Source: JBDHDH01 sp039591615
GTDB taxonomy: Bacteria; Gemmatimonadota; Gemmatimonadetes; Gemmatimonadales; GWC2-71-9
Assembly: GCA_039591615.1 (NCBI GenBank)
Contig: JBDHDH010000005.1
Span: forward strand, 1-64,000
Length of the DNA: 64,000 bases
Direction: 5' to 3'
The notes beneath the pieces are model-generated. The model saw only the letters and a list, made by a program, of their open reading frames with translations. It did no database searches and had not been told where the DNA came from. Each line of letters begins with the position of its first letter. The first letter of the stretch is position 1. A program made the position numbers and the translations under genes. This document shows, piece after piece, positions 1 through 7,407 of the stretch.

Positions 1-72
1 TGGCAGTCTGCCCTGTGGAGCTCGGACTTTCCTCGATCCGTCAAGCGGACCGCGACCGTCACGCGTCACCAC
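1..72 (-). ncRNA. rnpB: RNase P RNA (class A), 5' part, cut by window start
   Basis: Read on the minus strand, bases about 34 to 1 carry the hallmark 5' conserved block of bacterial RNase P RNA: GAGGAAAGTCCGAGCTCC followed by ACAGGGCAGACTGCCA. It is preceded by a GGTCGCGG/CCGC segment like the P2/P3 region. RNase P RNA is the catalytic RNA that removes 5' leaders from tRNA precursors. The rest of the gene lies beyond base 1. The 5' end near base 72 is estimated from a minus-strand TATCTT (85-80) that could be the -10 box, and from usual distances in class A RNAs. Confidence 0.85.
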
Positions 73-134
73 CCGTTGAAAGATAGCAGCCTCCTGCTCC
101 CGCTGCCTGTTTTGAGGGGAGGTTGGGGGGAATG

Positions 135-153
135 GTTGAGACTGCGTTGAGAC
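135..153. repeat. Direct repeat GTTGAGAC x2, one helical turn apart
   Basis: GTTGAGAC occurs at 135-142 and again at 146-153, 11 bp start to start, just upstream of the AraC-type gene at 190 and about 60 bp upstream of the rnpB start on the other strand. AraC-family proteins commonly bind direct repeats on one face of the helix, so this could be an autoregulatory site. That role is inference from position and spacing. Confidence 0.35.
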
Positions 154-189
154 CCCCAGGGTACTGTGGTCAGGACCCGAGGAGGTCGG

Positions 190-1116
190 ATGCGCGTCGA
201 GGACCAGATCGCCACCGTGGCCACTGTGATCGAGAAGCGCGAGCGCCCGCGCCTGGACGCCGCTGCCGACGGTCGCTTCGCTGCGGTTCACGTGGATTGC
301 GTGCGCGACGCCCTGCGGGCGGTCCGAGAACGGCCAGTCCGTCTGATCCTGGTATCCCCGGATTGCATTCGGCGGGACGACCTTCCCGGCGTCGCCGAGC
401 TCGTGCGGGGATTCCCTGGCATCCCGACCGTTGCTGTCGTGTCCCGTCACGACGCCGAATCGAGTGAGCGGCTCCTGCAGTTGGGTGCTCACGGTGTGCG
501 GAGCCTCTTCGATCTCAGCGGTCGTGAGGGGTGGCGACGACTTCGTGATCACGTCGCCCAACCGACCTCGCCCGCGGGAGCGTCCATCCTGACGAGGGTG
601 CTTCCTGCCCTCGGCGAGACCACGCGAGACTGCCGGCAGTACTTCGAGATTCTGGTGCGCCTGGCCCCGAGCACGACAACGGTACGTGCCCTGACCCGGT
701 GGATCGGGGTGCGCCCGAGCACATTCATGTCTCGATTCTTCCGCGCCGGGCTGCCGTCGCCAAAACGGTATCTCGCCGCGATGCGGCTCGTTTACGCGGC
801 AGGGCTGTTGGAATCTCCCGGCCTTTCTATCGCCGACGTGGCCTATCAGCTCGAGTACTCGTCGCCGCAGAGCTTTGGTAGGCATCTGCGTGCTGCCATG
901 GGTCTGACGGCTGGTGAGTTCCGTCGGCGGTTCCGTTTCCGCACAGCGCTCGATGATTTCGTCGCGCGGTTCGTGCTTCCCTTCCGACCGGCGCTGCGCA
1001 CCTTCCATCCGCTGCAAAACGGAGTGGAGAGATTCGGACACGGTGTGTGGCGTGGTCGGAAGGGTCAGGCGCTCTCGAGCGAGGCCGGGGGGAGGGGCCG
1101 GCTCTCGGAGAGCTGA
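190..1116 (+). CDS. AraC-type DNA-binding regulator with receiver-like N-terminus
   Basis: A 308-residue protein whose C-terminal part (about residues 165-255) reads as an AraC/XylS helix-turn-helix pair, with the second recognition region in SIADVAYQLEYSSPQSFGRH. The N-terminal ~130 residues have a receiver-like alternation of hydrophobic strands and helices (RLILVSPD, PTVAVVSRHD, LLQLGAHGV) but no convincing phospho-acceptor set, so it may be a pseudo-receiver. ATG at 190 is chosen because AGGAGG (180-185) sits just upstream; an in-frame GTG lies at 166. The 3' end overlaps the convergent chemoreceptor gene by 52 bp. Target genes and signal are unknown. Confidence 0.8.
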   Translation: MRVEDQIATVATVIEKRERPRLDAAADGRFAAVHVDCVRDALRAVRERPVRLILVSPDCIRRDDLPGVAELVRGFPGIPTVAVVSRHDAESSERLLQLGAHGVRSLFDLSGREGWRRLRDHVAQPTSPAGASILTRVLPALGETTRDCRQYFEILVRLAPSTTTVRALTRWIGVRPSTFMSRFFRAGLPSPKRYLAAMRLVYAAGLLESPGLSIADVAYQLEYSSPQSFGRHLRAAMGLTAGEFRRRFRFRTALDDFVARFVLPFRPALRTFHPLQNGVERFGHGVWRGRKGQALSSEAGGRGRLSES

Positions 1117-2723
1117 GGGGCGTCTGGGGACCACCGGCCAAGAACCTCTTGGAGGCGATTCACCAAACCGAGGAGCTCTCTGGAGGATTCCGCGAGAGCT
1201 TCTACCGCCGTTACCTGCTCGGACATCCCTTGCGCTGTCCGGTCTGCGTTATCGCAAGCTCGCTGGCTGATCTCCGATGTATACGAAAGCCGCTCCGCGA
1301 GTGTTTGCATTCGTTGGGCTTGCTCGCGCGACACCGTGGCGACATCGGCTACGCGGGCAGCGGCGTCACCTGCGCCGGCGTGAATGGCTTCCAGCGCGCG
1401 CCGTGCTTCACCAGCCACTTCCCCGACACCACGAACGCGTTCCTCGCCACTCGCCATGGCAACCGCGGTGGCCTCGATGCCGGCTCGCACCTCAGCGATG
1501 ACGTCGGCGACCTCGTGTACCGAGCGAGCTGCTTGTGCGGCCAAGAGGCGCACCTCTTCCGCCACCGAGGCGAAGCCCTCACCGTGCTCCTCGGCACGCG
1601 CCGCCTCGATCGCCGCATTGAGGGCTAGGAGCCGTGTTTGTCGGGCGATGCGGCCGATGGCTTGTGCGAAGGCGCCCACTTTGTCTGAGAGGCTGCTGAG
1701 CTGGTGGACGCGCCCGGCTGTCGTGCGGACTTCTTCACCGATCGTGACCAGCACCTCGCTCGCCTTGGCTACCTGCGCACGACCCCGCTCCGCCATCTCC
1801 ACCAGCTGCTGCGCGTCGCCCGCGAGGGATTCGGCGCTGTCCTTGAGGACCACGGCTGTCTCTGCGGCGCGCGCGCTGTCGTGTTGTTCCGTCTCCGCAA
1901 CTGCGCGCTGCTCGGCCATGTCTCGTGCAAGCGTGGTCGTACTCCCCGTGATCGTGATGCCGGTGCCGACGATGCCGTCCGCCGTTCGAGCCGCGACGTC
2001 AGCGAGCACCCCCGCTTCCCTCGTGTCCTTTCGGAGCTCGGTCATCGCATTGGCGAGCTGGTCCATGAGCCGGTTCACCGTTGCCTCCAGTCGCCCCATC
2101 CGATCGGCACCAGCCACGTCGGCCCGGGTGCGCAGGTCGCCTTGGGTTGCTTGCTCCAGCACCCGTTGCGTGCCTTGCAGGCGACGGGAGAGGATGCGGG
2201 CGGCACGCACGAGACCTCCGGCGACGCCCAGGAACAGCCCGGCTTCGAGGACCGTGTCCACCAGGGGGCCGTCCTCGGCCGAGGGAAACGCCCACCGATG
2301 AGCGAAGGCGGAGAGCAGGTATCCCAGCGTTGCGGCCACAGCGAGCCATGCTGCCACTGGCCTGTCATCATCAATTGCGTAGGGAAGCACTGCCAGAAAG
2401 AAGAGCGCACTCAACCCTCGGGGTCCGTGGAGCGCGAGGATCACCGCGATGAGGACGATATCGAACCCTCCAGGCACGTAGAGGCTCCACTGCCCCGCCC
2501 ACCGCCGTACGAGCCTGGGGAGAGAGAGCGCCGCGCCCGTCGCGATGCCGAGCGAGATGACGATGGTGGTGGGAGTGGCTGGAACGTGGCCGAGGAGGCG
2601 GCCGCCCCCCAGAATGAGGACACCAACCGACAGGATCGCGATCCGGCGGCCAGTTCCGAACCGAAGGGGTGCGTCCGGCGGGGTTGCCTGGGGATCTTCG
2701 GCGCCCGCATTCGTGGTCCTCAC
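1065..2723 (-). CDS. Methyl-accepting chemotaxis-type signalling protein
   Basis: 552 residues. About six hydrophobic segments fill residues 25-190, with almost no periplasmic sensor domain. A short HAMP-like linker follows, then a long helical signalling domain. The hairpin tip is recognisable near residue 366 (RLLALNAAIEAARAEEHGEG), the CheA/CheW contact site of chemoreceptors. It probably relays a membrane or energy cue to a histidine kinase. No cheA, cheW or flagellar gene is nearby, so its partners are elsewhere. The start is GTG, overlapping the pyrE stop in a GTGA, which implies translational coupling to pyrE. The final 17 codons overlap the convergent AraC-type gene. Confidence 0.9.
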   Translation of the reverse strand: MRTTNAGAEDPQATPPDAPLRFGTGRRIAILSVGVLILGGGRLLGHVPATPTTIVISLGIATGAALSLPRLVRRWAGQWSLYVPGGFDIVLIAVILALHGPRGLSALFFLAVLPYAIDDDRPVAAWLAVAATLGYLLSAFAHRWAFPSAEDGPLVDTVLEAGLFLGVAGGLVRAARILSRRLQGTQRVLEQATQGDLRTRADVAGADRMGRLEATVNRLMDQLANAMTELRKDTREAGVLADVAARTADGIVGTGITITGSTTTLARDMAEQRAVAETEQHDSARAAETAVVLKDSAESLAGDAQQLVEMAERGRAQVAKASEVLVTIGEEVRTTAGRVHQLSSLSDKVGAFAQAIGRIARQTRLLALNAAIEAARAEEHGEGFASVAEEVRLLAAQAARSVHEVADVIAEVRAGIEATAVAMASGEERVRGVGEVAGEARRALEAIHAGAGDAAARVADVATVSREQAQRMQTLAERLSYTSEISQRACDNADRTAQGMSEQVTAVEALAESSRELLGLVNRLQEVLGRWSPDAPQLSESRPLPPASLESA

Positions 2724-3319
2724 GCCAGGCTCCCCGGGTTGGGCGTTTCTCCGACGCCGAGTTCCGCGGCCGTGACGAGAGCTCGGACCGGGAAGCCGGC
2801 TTCCTCCAAGGCGCGCAATCCACCCTCATTCCGGTTTACCACTGCGAGCACTCCAACGATGATGGCATCTTCGACCAAGAGTGCGTCGACGGCCCGAAGG
2901 GTGGAACGGCCGGTCGTGAGGACGTCTTCGACGACAACGACCCGTCCGCCGACAGCGAAGCACCCCTCGATGCGCCGGGCCCTACCGTGCGCTTTCGCCT
3001 CCTTCCGGACCGTGAAGGCATCCAACGCGGGCGGCGAGTGGTGAGAGGCCAAGGCGATGGCATGGGCCACCGGGTCCGCTCCCAGAGTCATCCCGCCGAC
3101 GAACTGGGCATCCCATGCAGCGTCACGAATCGTGGCCAGGCCCACCTCACCGATGAGCCGAAGGCCCTCCGCCGACATGGTCGTTCGCCTGGCATCGATG
3201 TAGTAATGGGAAGTCCGGCCCGAGGCCAGGACGAAACTGCCGAACTCGACGGAACGCTCCCGGAGGAGCTGAATCAGCTGGGAACGCCGGCGGCTCGCCG
3301 CCGCAGGCCGGGTACGCAC
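2720..3319 (-). CDS. pyrE: Orotate phosphoribosyltransferase
   Basis: 199 residues, the usual PyrE length. It converts orotate and PRPP to orotidine 5'-monophosphate in pyrimidine synthesis. Visible signatures are the N-terminal FGSFVLASGRTSHYYID substrate region, the KEAKAHGRARRIEG loop and the PRPP-binding motif VVVVEDVLTTGRST. The start is GTG. It lies just downstream of a Ser/Thr kinase gene on the same strand (25 bp gap) and overlaps the chemoreceptor gene by 4 bp. No other pyrimidine gene is in the window. Confidence 0.95.
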   Translation of the reverse strand: MRTRPAAASRRRSQLIQLLRERSVEFGSFVLASGRTSHYYIDARRTTMSAEGLRLIGEVGLATIRDAAWDAQFVGGMTLGADPVAHAIALASHHSPPALDAFTVRKEAKAHGRARRIEGCFAVGGRVVVVEDVLTTGRSTLRAVDALLVEDAIIVGVLAVVNRNEGGLRALEEAGFPVRALVTAAELGVGETPNPGSLA

Positions 3320-3344
3320 AATTAGTAGTAGTGACTACAACTAC

Positions 3345-4262
3345 TCATCCACGGCGCTCCCAGATCGACTTCAGCGCCCCCAGCACCCCACGCCGCTCAT
3401 CCGTGTCCTGTCCGCGACCCTCCACGGCACGCATCACTTCGTCCGCCAACGCCCGCACTGAGGGCTGGCGATCCTTCGGGTCTCGCTCGAGGCCGCGCAT
3501 CACCGCCGCTTCCAACCCGTTGCTGAACCTCACGCCCTTGACCGCTTCGTTCAGCGGCGTCGGTGGTTGTGTGAGCAGCTGCTGAAAGAGCTCTCGAGGT
3601 GACCGACCGGAGTGGGGGTGACGGCCCGCCAGCAGGTAGTAAGCGATGGTCGCAAGACTGTAGATATCAGCAGCCTCGTCGACGAGCTCGCCGGAAAGCG
3701 CTTCGGGTGCCACGTACTGGAGTGTCCCGACGAAGAACCCGGTGCGCGTCAAGCGCTGTGAGGGATCCATTTGGGCGTCCCGGGCGATCCCGAAGTCCAG
3801 GAGTTTGACCGTCCGGGTCTGCGTGTCGTAGATGATGTTCTCGGGCTTGAGATCCCGGTGGACGATGCCTTCAGCGTGTGAAGCAGTCAGTCCGTCAGCC
3901 AGCTGATCAATCACGTGAGCGACGACGTCGGAGGGCAGGCGCCCGATTCGCTCGGTGTATTGAGACAGGGGTTCGCCCTCCGCCCACTCCAGGGCGAGGT
4001 AGTGGAGGCCCTCTTCCTCGCCGTAATCGTGCGTTCCAACGACTGCCGGGTGCTCGACCCGGGATCCGTACCCCGCTTCACGTAGGAAGCGCTTGACTGC
4101 GGTCTCGTCGTTGCGCAGGCGCTGGCGGAGCACCTTCACGGCGCACTTGCCGTGCCGTGGGTGCTCGGCCCTATATACCGTGGCCGTACCGCCCTCGCCG
4201 ACACGTTCCAAGAGCCGGTAGCCGTGGACGGTCCGCCCTGCCAGGTTCTCCTGCGTCATCAT
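3345..4262 (-). CDS. Cytosolic Ser/Thr protein kinase
   Basis: 305 residues, essentially one Hanks-type kinase domain. Present are the glycine loop GEGGTATVYRAEH, the catalytic lysine in CAVKVL, the catalytic loop HRDLKPENI, the DFG metal-binding motif (LLDFGIAR), a threonine-rich activation segment and VAPEAL for the APE motif. There is no transmembrane segment or PASTA domain; the C-terminal tail is ~25 charged residues. It heads a kinase-pyrE-chemoreceptor minus-strand cluster. Substrates are not predictable from sequence. ATGATG at the start leaves a one-codon ambiguity. Confidence 0.95.
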   Translation of the reverse strand: MMTQENLAGRTVHGYRLLERVGEGGTATVYRAEHPRHGKCAVKVLRQRLRNDETAVKRFLREAGYGSRVEHPAVVGTHDYGEEEGLHYLALEWAEGEPLSQYTERIGRLPSDVVAHVIDQLADGLTASHAEGIVHRDLKPENIIYDTQTRTVKLLDFGIARDAQMDPSQRLTRTGFFVGTLQYVAPEALSGELVDEAADIYSLATIAYYLLAGRHPHSGRSPRELFQQLLTQPPTPLNEAVKGVRFSNGLEAAVMRGLERDPKDRQPSVRALADEVMRAVEGRGQDTDERRGVLGALKSIWERRG

Positions 4263-4584
4263 CGTGCGCGAAAGTAAGTGCTGCGCTTGAACCTCGGCAA
4301 GTCGTCACATAAGGTTCACGTAGGTGGAGCCTGGTGCGTGGGCTCCCGCCCCGGATCGTGCTCGTCCCTTTGGGCATGGGTGCGTCCACCATAATTCGGC
4401 CCGTCGCGTACGAGCAGCTCCCCTTCGCTTCCGTGAAACTGGGCAGGTGGGGTGGATGACGGACCGAGGCGACCGAACCTCACATTGGGCAGCCAGACGA
4501 GATCGTCGATGGCAGTGCCCGTCAAGCGAATGTCGGCGTGTCCAGCGCCGCGTTGCGGGACGTGTTGGAAGCGGACCATTTGCT
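4263..4584. other. Divergent intergenic region, kinase / transglycosylase
   Basis: A 322-bp gap between two divergent genes must hold promoters for both. A 6-bp hairpin GGAGCC/GGCTCC with a 9-nt loop is at 4326-4346. No tRNA or known riboswitch pattern was recognised. The only open frame with coding-like base usage is the minus-strand one listed separately at 4316-4579. Confidence 0.5.
4316..4579 (-). CDS. Doubtful small ORF, unknown
   Basis: An 87-codon ATG-initiated frame in the divergent gap upstream of the kinase. Its first ~60 codons have the G/C-ending third positions typical of real genes here, and the peptide (starting MVRFQHVPQRGAGHADIR) is not obviously low-complexity. Its C-terminal third (rich in H, P, R) looks non-coding. 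No family was recognised. It could be a small gene, a decayed remnant, or chance. Confidence 0.25.
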   Translation of the reverse strand: MVRFQHVPQRGAGHADIRLTGTAIDDLVWLPNVRFGRLGPSSTPPAQFHGSEGELLVRDGPNYGGRTHAQRDEHDPGREPTHQAPPT

Positions 4585-6831
4585 ATGATCGAACGGAAGT
4601 TCTTGTGGGTGAGCCTCCTGTCGGGTTTCGGCCTGCTGATGGCAGCGGCGGCTTCCCGGCAGGTGGCGTCAAACGGCCCCGGCGCTGACACCCAGTGGGC
4701 ATGGCATACGGCGCAACGGCTTCGACCGGTGATCGACAATCGTCGTGCGACGCTCGATGAAATCCTCGATGCCGCCGAGGCCGAACTGGCCCTTGGCCGA
4801 ACGCGTCGAGCCCGCGCACACCTCGAGCGTGTCGTCTCGACTTCCGCCCGGTCATTGAGCGCCAGGGCTCTCGGATTGTCTGCGGAGGTGCGATTCCGCG
4901 AGGGCGCCTTCCTGCAGGCAGGTGAGTTCTTTTCCCGGGCGGCGGAGCGAGCAGTCGGCGTACGCCGCGGAGTCTGGCGCGCGCGCGCGGGCGACGCGTT
5001 CGAGCGTGGCGGGCGGGCCGACGAAGCGATGGTGGCGTACGCTGCGGCTCGCCGCGCGCTTCCCACGGTCGAGGGTTGGATCGCGATCCGCGTCGCACGG
5101 CTCACACACAACCGTTCTCGTGCCCTTGCGCTGCTCGATCGGGCGTCCCGGACGGCAAATCGGCTGGCCGCTGTCGCACGCGGTGAGGTGTTTCTCAAGG
5201 TGGGGGATTCGGCGGGAGCGCGACGCAGCTTCGCGGCCGGAGGTGACGACACGATCGCGAGTAGGCTCGCCGTGCAACTCGGAGACTCGGGGGGTGCCCG
5301 CCGCCATGCATACGCGGCGCTGCGGTCGCGCGATACGGTGATGACGCGCGTGGGCCTCGAGATCGTCGAGGCCCACGCGCGGCCCACTACCCTAACGGAG
5401 CGGCTTGCGGTTGCAACGGCGATGCGGCGTCTGGGACGACACCGAGAAGCCGCACGAGTCGTCCAGGCAGCGGTCGCTGACGGTGACAGCTCCGCCGGCA
5501 CGCTGTTGCTCTTGGGGGATCTGCTGGCGGACGCGGGCCAGCGCTCCCAGGCTCTGGAAGCATACGCCGAAGCCGCCGCGGGTAGCGGGGGCGAGGCAGA
5601 GGTTGCCAGCTACCGTCGGGCGCGCCTCTTGATCCGGATGGGGAACCGCAGCCGCGGCTACACATCGCTCCTCGAATTCGCCGAGGCCTCGCCGGAGCGG
5701 GCCGAGGCTCCTTTTGCCGTCTTCCTGGTGGCGGAAGCCCGGAGGCGGGCGGGCCGGCACCGTGAGGCGGACAGCCTCTATCGTAGCATTGGCGGCAGGT
5801 GGCCCCGAGACACGTATGCCGGTCGGGCGCGGCTGCATCTGGCGTCGGCGGCGCTGCAACGACGTGATACGGCCGAGGCAGAGGCTTGGTATCGGGCCGA
5901 GATTGCTGCGGGCGGTGCTCAGCGCTCGGCAGCTCAGTTCCTGGTTGGGCTGTTGCGGATGGCGGCCGGCGACGATCACGAGGCCAAGAACCTCTGGGCT
6001 CAACTCGCGCTGGTCGATTCTCTGGGCTACTACGGCACAGCAGCTCGCCGCGCGCTCGGGTTGCCCCCCATTCGCGTGCCGTCCACCGGTGCCCGGATGA
6101 GCTCCGTCAGCGTGCGCGTGGAGTTCCAGCGACTCGATGTCTTGCGGCAAGCCTTCCCCGAAAGCGATGAGGTGACTGAGTTCGTGCGCGCGCTCGTGAC
6201 GCGGGAGGACCGCACCGTTTCCGAGCTCTTGGATGTCGCCGACGGTCTGATCGAGCGCGGTTGGATTTCCGAGGGGATCGGCCTTGGGTGGCAGGCGGCC
6301 AGGCAACACACGCTGCACGACCCCCGCGTGCTACGAATCATCTACCCGTGGCCACTTCGGGAGCTCATCGAAACGGAAGGCGCGAAATTCGCTGTCGACC
6401 CACACCTCCTGGCGGCACTGATTCGCCAGGAGTCCAGCTTCTTGGCCGGCGCCACATCGAGGGCCGGGGCCCGTGGGCTCATGCAGCTCATGCCCGGCAC
6501 AGCTGCCCATGTCGCACGTCGCATCGGGGTCTCGTGGAATCGCGCCCTTCTTGGCGTGGCGGATGCCAATCTGCACGTTGGCGCGGCGCACCTCTCTGCT
6601 CTCCTTGGGCGTTACGACGGAGACTACGTTGCGGCGTTGGCGGCGTACAACGCCGGGGGCCGTCCGGTGTCGCGCTGGCTTCGATTCCCTGAGGCGGGCG
6701 ATCCCTACCTCTTCGTCGAGCGTATCCCATACGTCGAGACCCGCAACTACGTGAAGGTCGTGCTGCGCAACCTCGAGCTCTATCGGGCTCTCTATCCGCG
6801 CACGACGCCGGCGCCAGTCGAGTCGCCGTGA
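4585..6831 (+). CDS. slt: Soluble lytic murein transglycosylase, Slt70-like
   Basis: 748 residues from the ATG at 4585. That start places a signal peptide (KFLWVSLLSGFGLLMAAAAS) at the N-terminus; an in-frame upstream ATG at 4324 would bury it. Residues ~45-580 are TPR-like helical repeats, the superhelical ring typical of Slt. The C-terminal SLT domain (~600-735) has the catalytic glutamate in LIRQESSF, then ARGLMQLMPGTA and ALAAYNAGGRPVSRW. The enzyme cleaves peptidoglycan glycan strands with 1,6-anhydro product formation in the periplasm. Its stop overlaps the next gene, suggesting co-translation. Confidence 0.92.
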   Translation: MIERKFLWVSLLSGFGLLMAAAASRQVASNGPGADTQWAWHTAQRLRPVIDNRRATLDEILDAAEAELALGRTRRARAHLERVVSTSARSLSARALGLSAEVRFREGAFLQAGEFFSRAAERAVGVRRGVWRARAGDAFERGGRADEAMVAYAAARRALPTVEGWIAIRVARLTHNRSRALALLDRASRTANRLAAVARGEVFLKVGDSAGARRSFAAGGDDTIASRLAVQLGDSGGARRHAYAALRSRDTVMTRVGLEIVEAHARPTTLTERLAVATAMRRLGRHREAARVVQAAVADGDSSAGTLLLLGDLLADAGQRSQALEAYAEAAAGSGGEAEVASYRRARLLIRMGNRSRGYTSLLEFAEASPERAEAPFAVFLVAEARRRAGRHREADSLYRSIGGRWPRDTYAGRARLHLASAALQRRDTAEAEAWYRAEIAAGGAQRSAAQFLVGLLRMAAGDDHEAKNLWAQLALVDSLGYYGTAARRALGLPPIRVPSTGARMSSVSVRVEFQRLDVLRQAFPESDEVTEFVRALVTREDRTVSELLDVADGLIERGWISEGIGLGWQAARQHTLHDPRVLRIIYPWPLRELIETEGAKFAVDPHLLAALIRQESSFLAGATSRAGARGLMQLMPGTAAHVARRIGVSWNRALLGVADANLHVGAAHLSALLGRYDGDYVAALAAYNAGGRPVSRWLRFPEAGDPYLFVERIPYVETRNYVKVVLRNLELYRALYPRTTPAPVESP

Positions 6832-7373
6832 TGGGCGCGTGGCTGCGCCGCGGTTTGCACGCAGCCACCGCCGGCGTTCTCGTCGTCGCCGCGTTGCTCC
6901 CCTGGCACCAGTTCCGGGTGATTATCTGGGTCATTGCCCTGCTCACCTTGCTGCTCGATGCGGCCAGGTTGCTCGAACCAGGATTCCACCGGACACTCGC
7001 TCGACTGTTTCCCGTTTTTCGTCCACATGAATCGCGGCGACCGAGTGGTGCCGCCTGGCTGTGGCTGGGCTATGCCCTGGCCGTTCTGGCCCCGCCCTCT
7101 GCCGGGCGCGCCGGGATTCTCGTCGCAGCCCTTGCCGACCCCGTCGCGGCCATCGTCGGTGAGCGATTCGGGATGCCGTTGCGGAAGTCCATGCAAGGCA
7201 GTGTGGCGGGACTGGTTGTGGCTGCTGCGGCGTTGGCAGCTCTTCGGTTACCGCTGGCGGCCATCTTCACGGGAGCCATCGTCGCCACGCTCCTCGAGCG
7301 CTGGCCCGGTCCGTTCGATGACAACCTCCTTGTCGCGCCGGGGGTCGCCCTCGCTGTAACGATTGTCGTCTGA
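6828..7373 (+). CDS. Phytol/dolichol-kinase-like integral membrane protein
   Basis: 181 residues with five to six hydrophobic segments. The block ALADPVAAIVGERFG followed by KSMQGSVAG matches the conserved core of the CTP-dependent polyprenol/phytol/diacylglycerol kinase family, related to CDP-diglyceride synthetases. The C-terminal DDNLLVAP agrees with the family's late Asp-Asn motif. It probably phosphorylates an isoprenoid or lipid alcohol at the inner membrane; the substrate is not predictable. GTG at 6828 overlaps the slt stop (GTGA), and an ATG follows immediately at 6831. Coupling to slt may hint at a link between lipid carrier and cell wall metabolism, but that is speculative. Confidence 0.75.
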   Translation: MMGAWLRRGLHAATAGVLVVAALLPWHQFRVIIWVIALLTLLLDAARLLEPGFHRTLARLFPVFRPHESRRPSGAAWLWLGYALAVLAPPSAGRAGILVAALADPVAAIVGERFGMPLRKSMQGSVAGLVVAAAALAALRLPLAAIFTGAIVATLLERWPGPFDDNLLVAPGVALAVTIVV

Positions 7374-7407
7374 GGCCTCACCAGCTCGAATCGGCTAACT
7401 TCTCCCC

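Noticed and set aside
1704..3044. 446-codon plus-strand open frame opposite the chemoreceptor and pyrE
   Set aside because: It is antisense to two well-supported genes, has a biased Arg/Pro/Ser-rich composition and no family features.
5392..6318. 308-codon minus-strand open frame opposite slt
   Set aside because: Antisense shadow of the TPR/SLT gene, low-complexity sequence, no motif.
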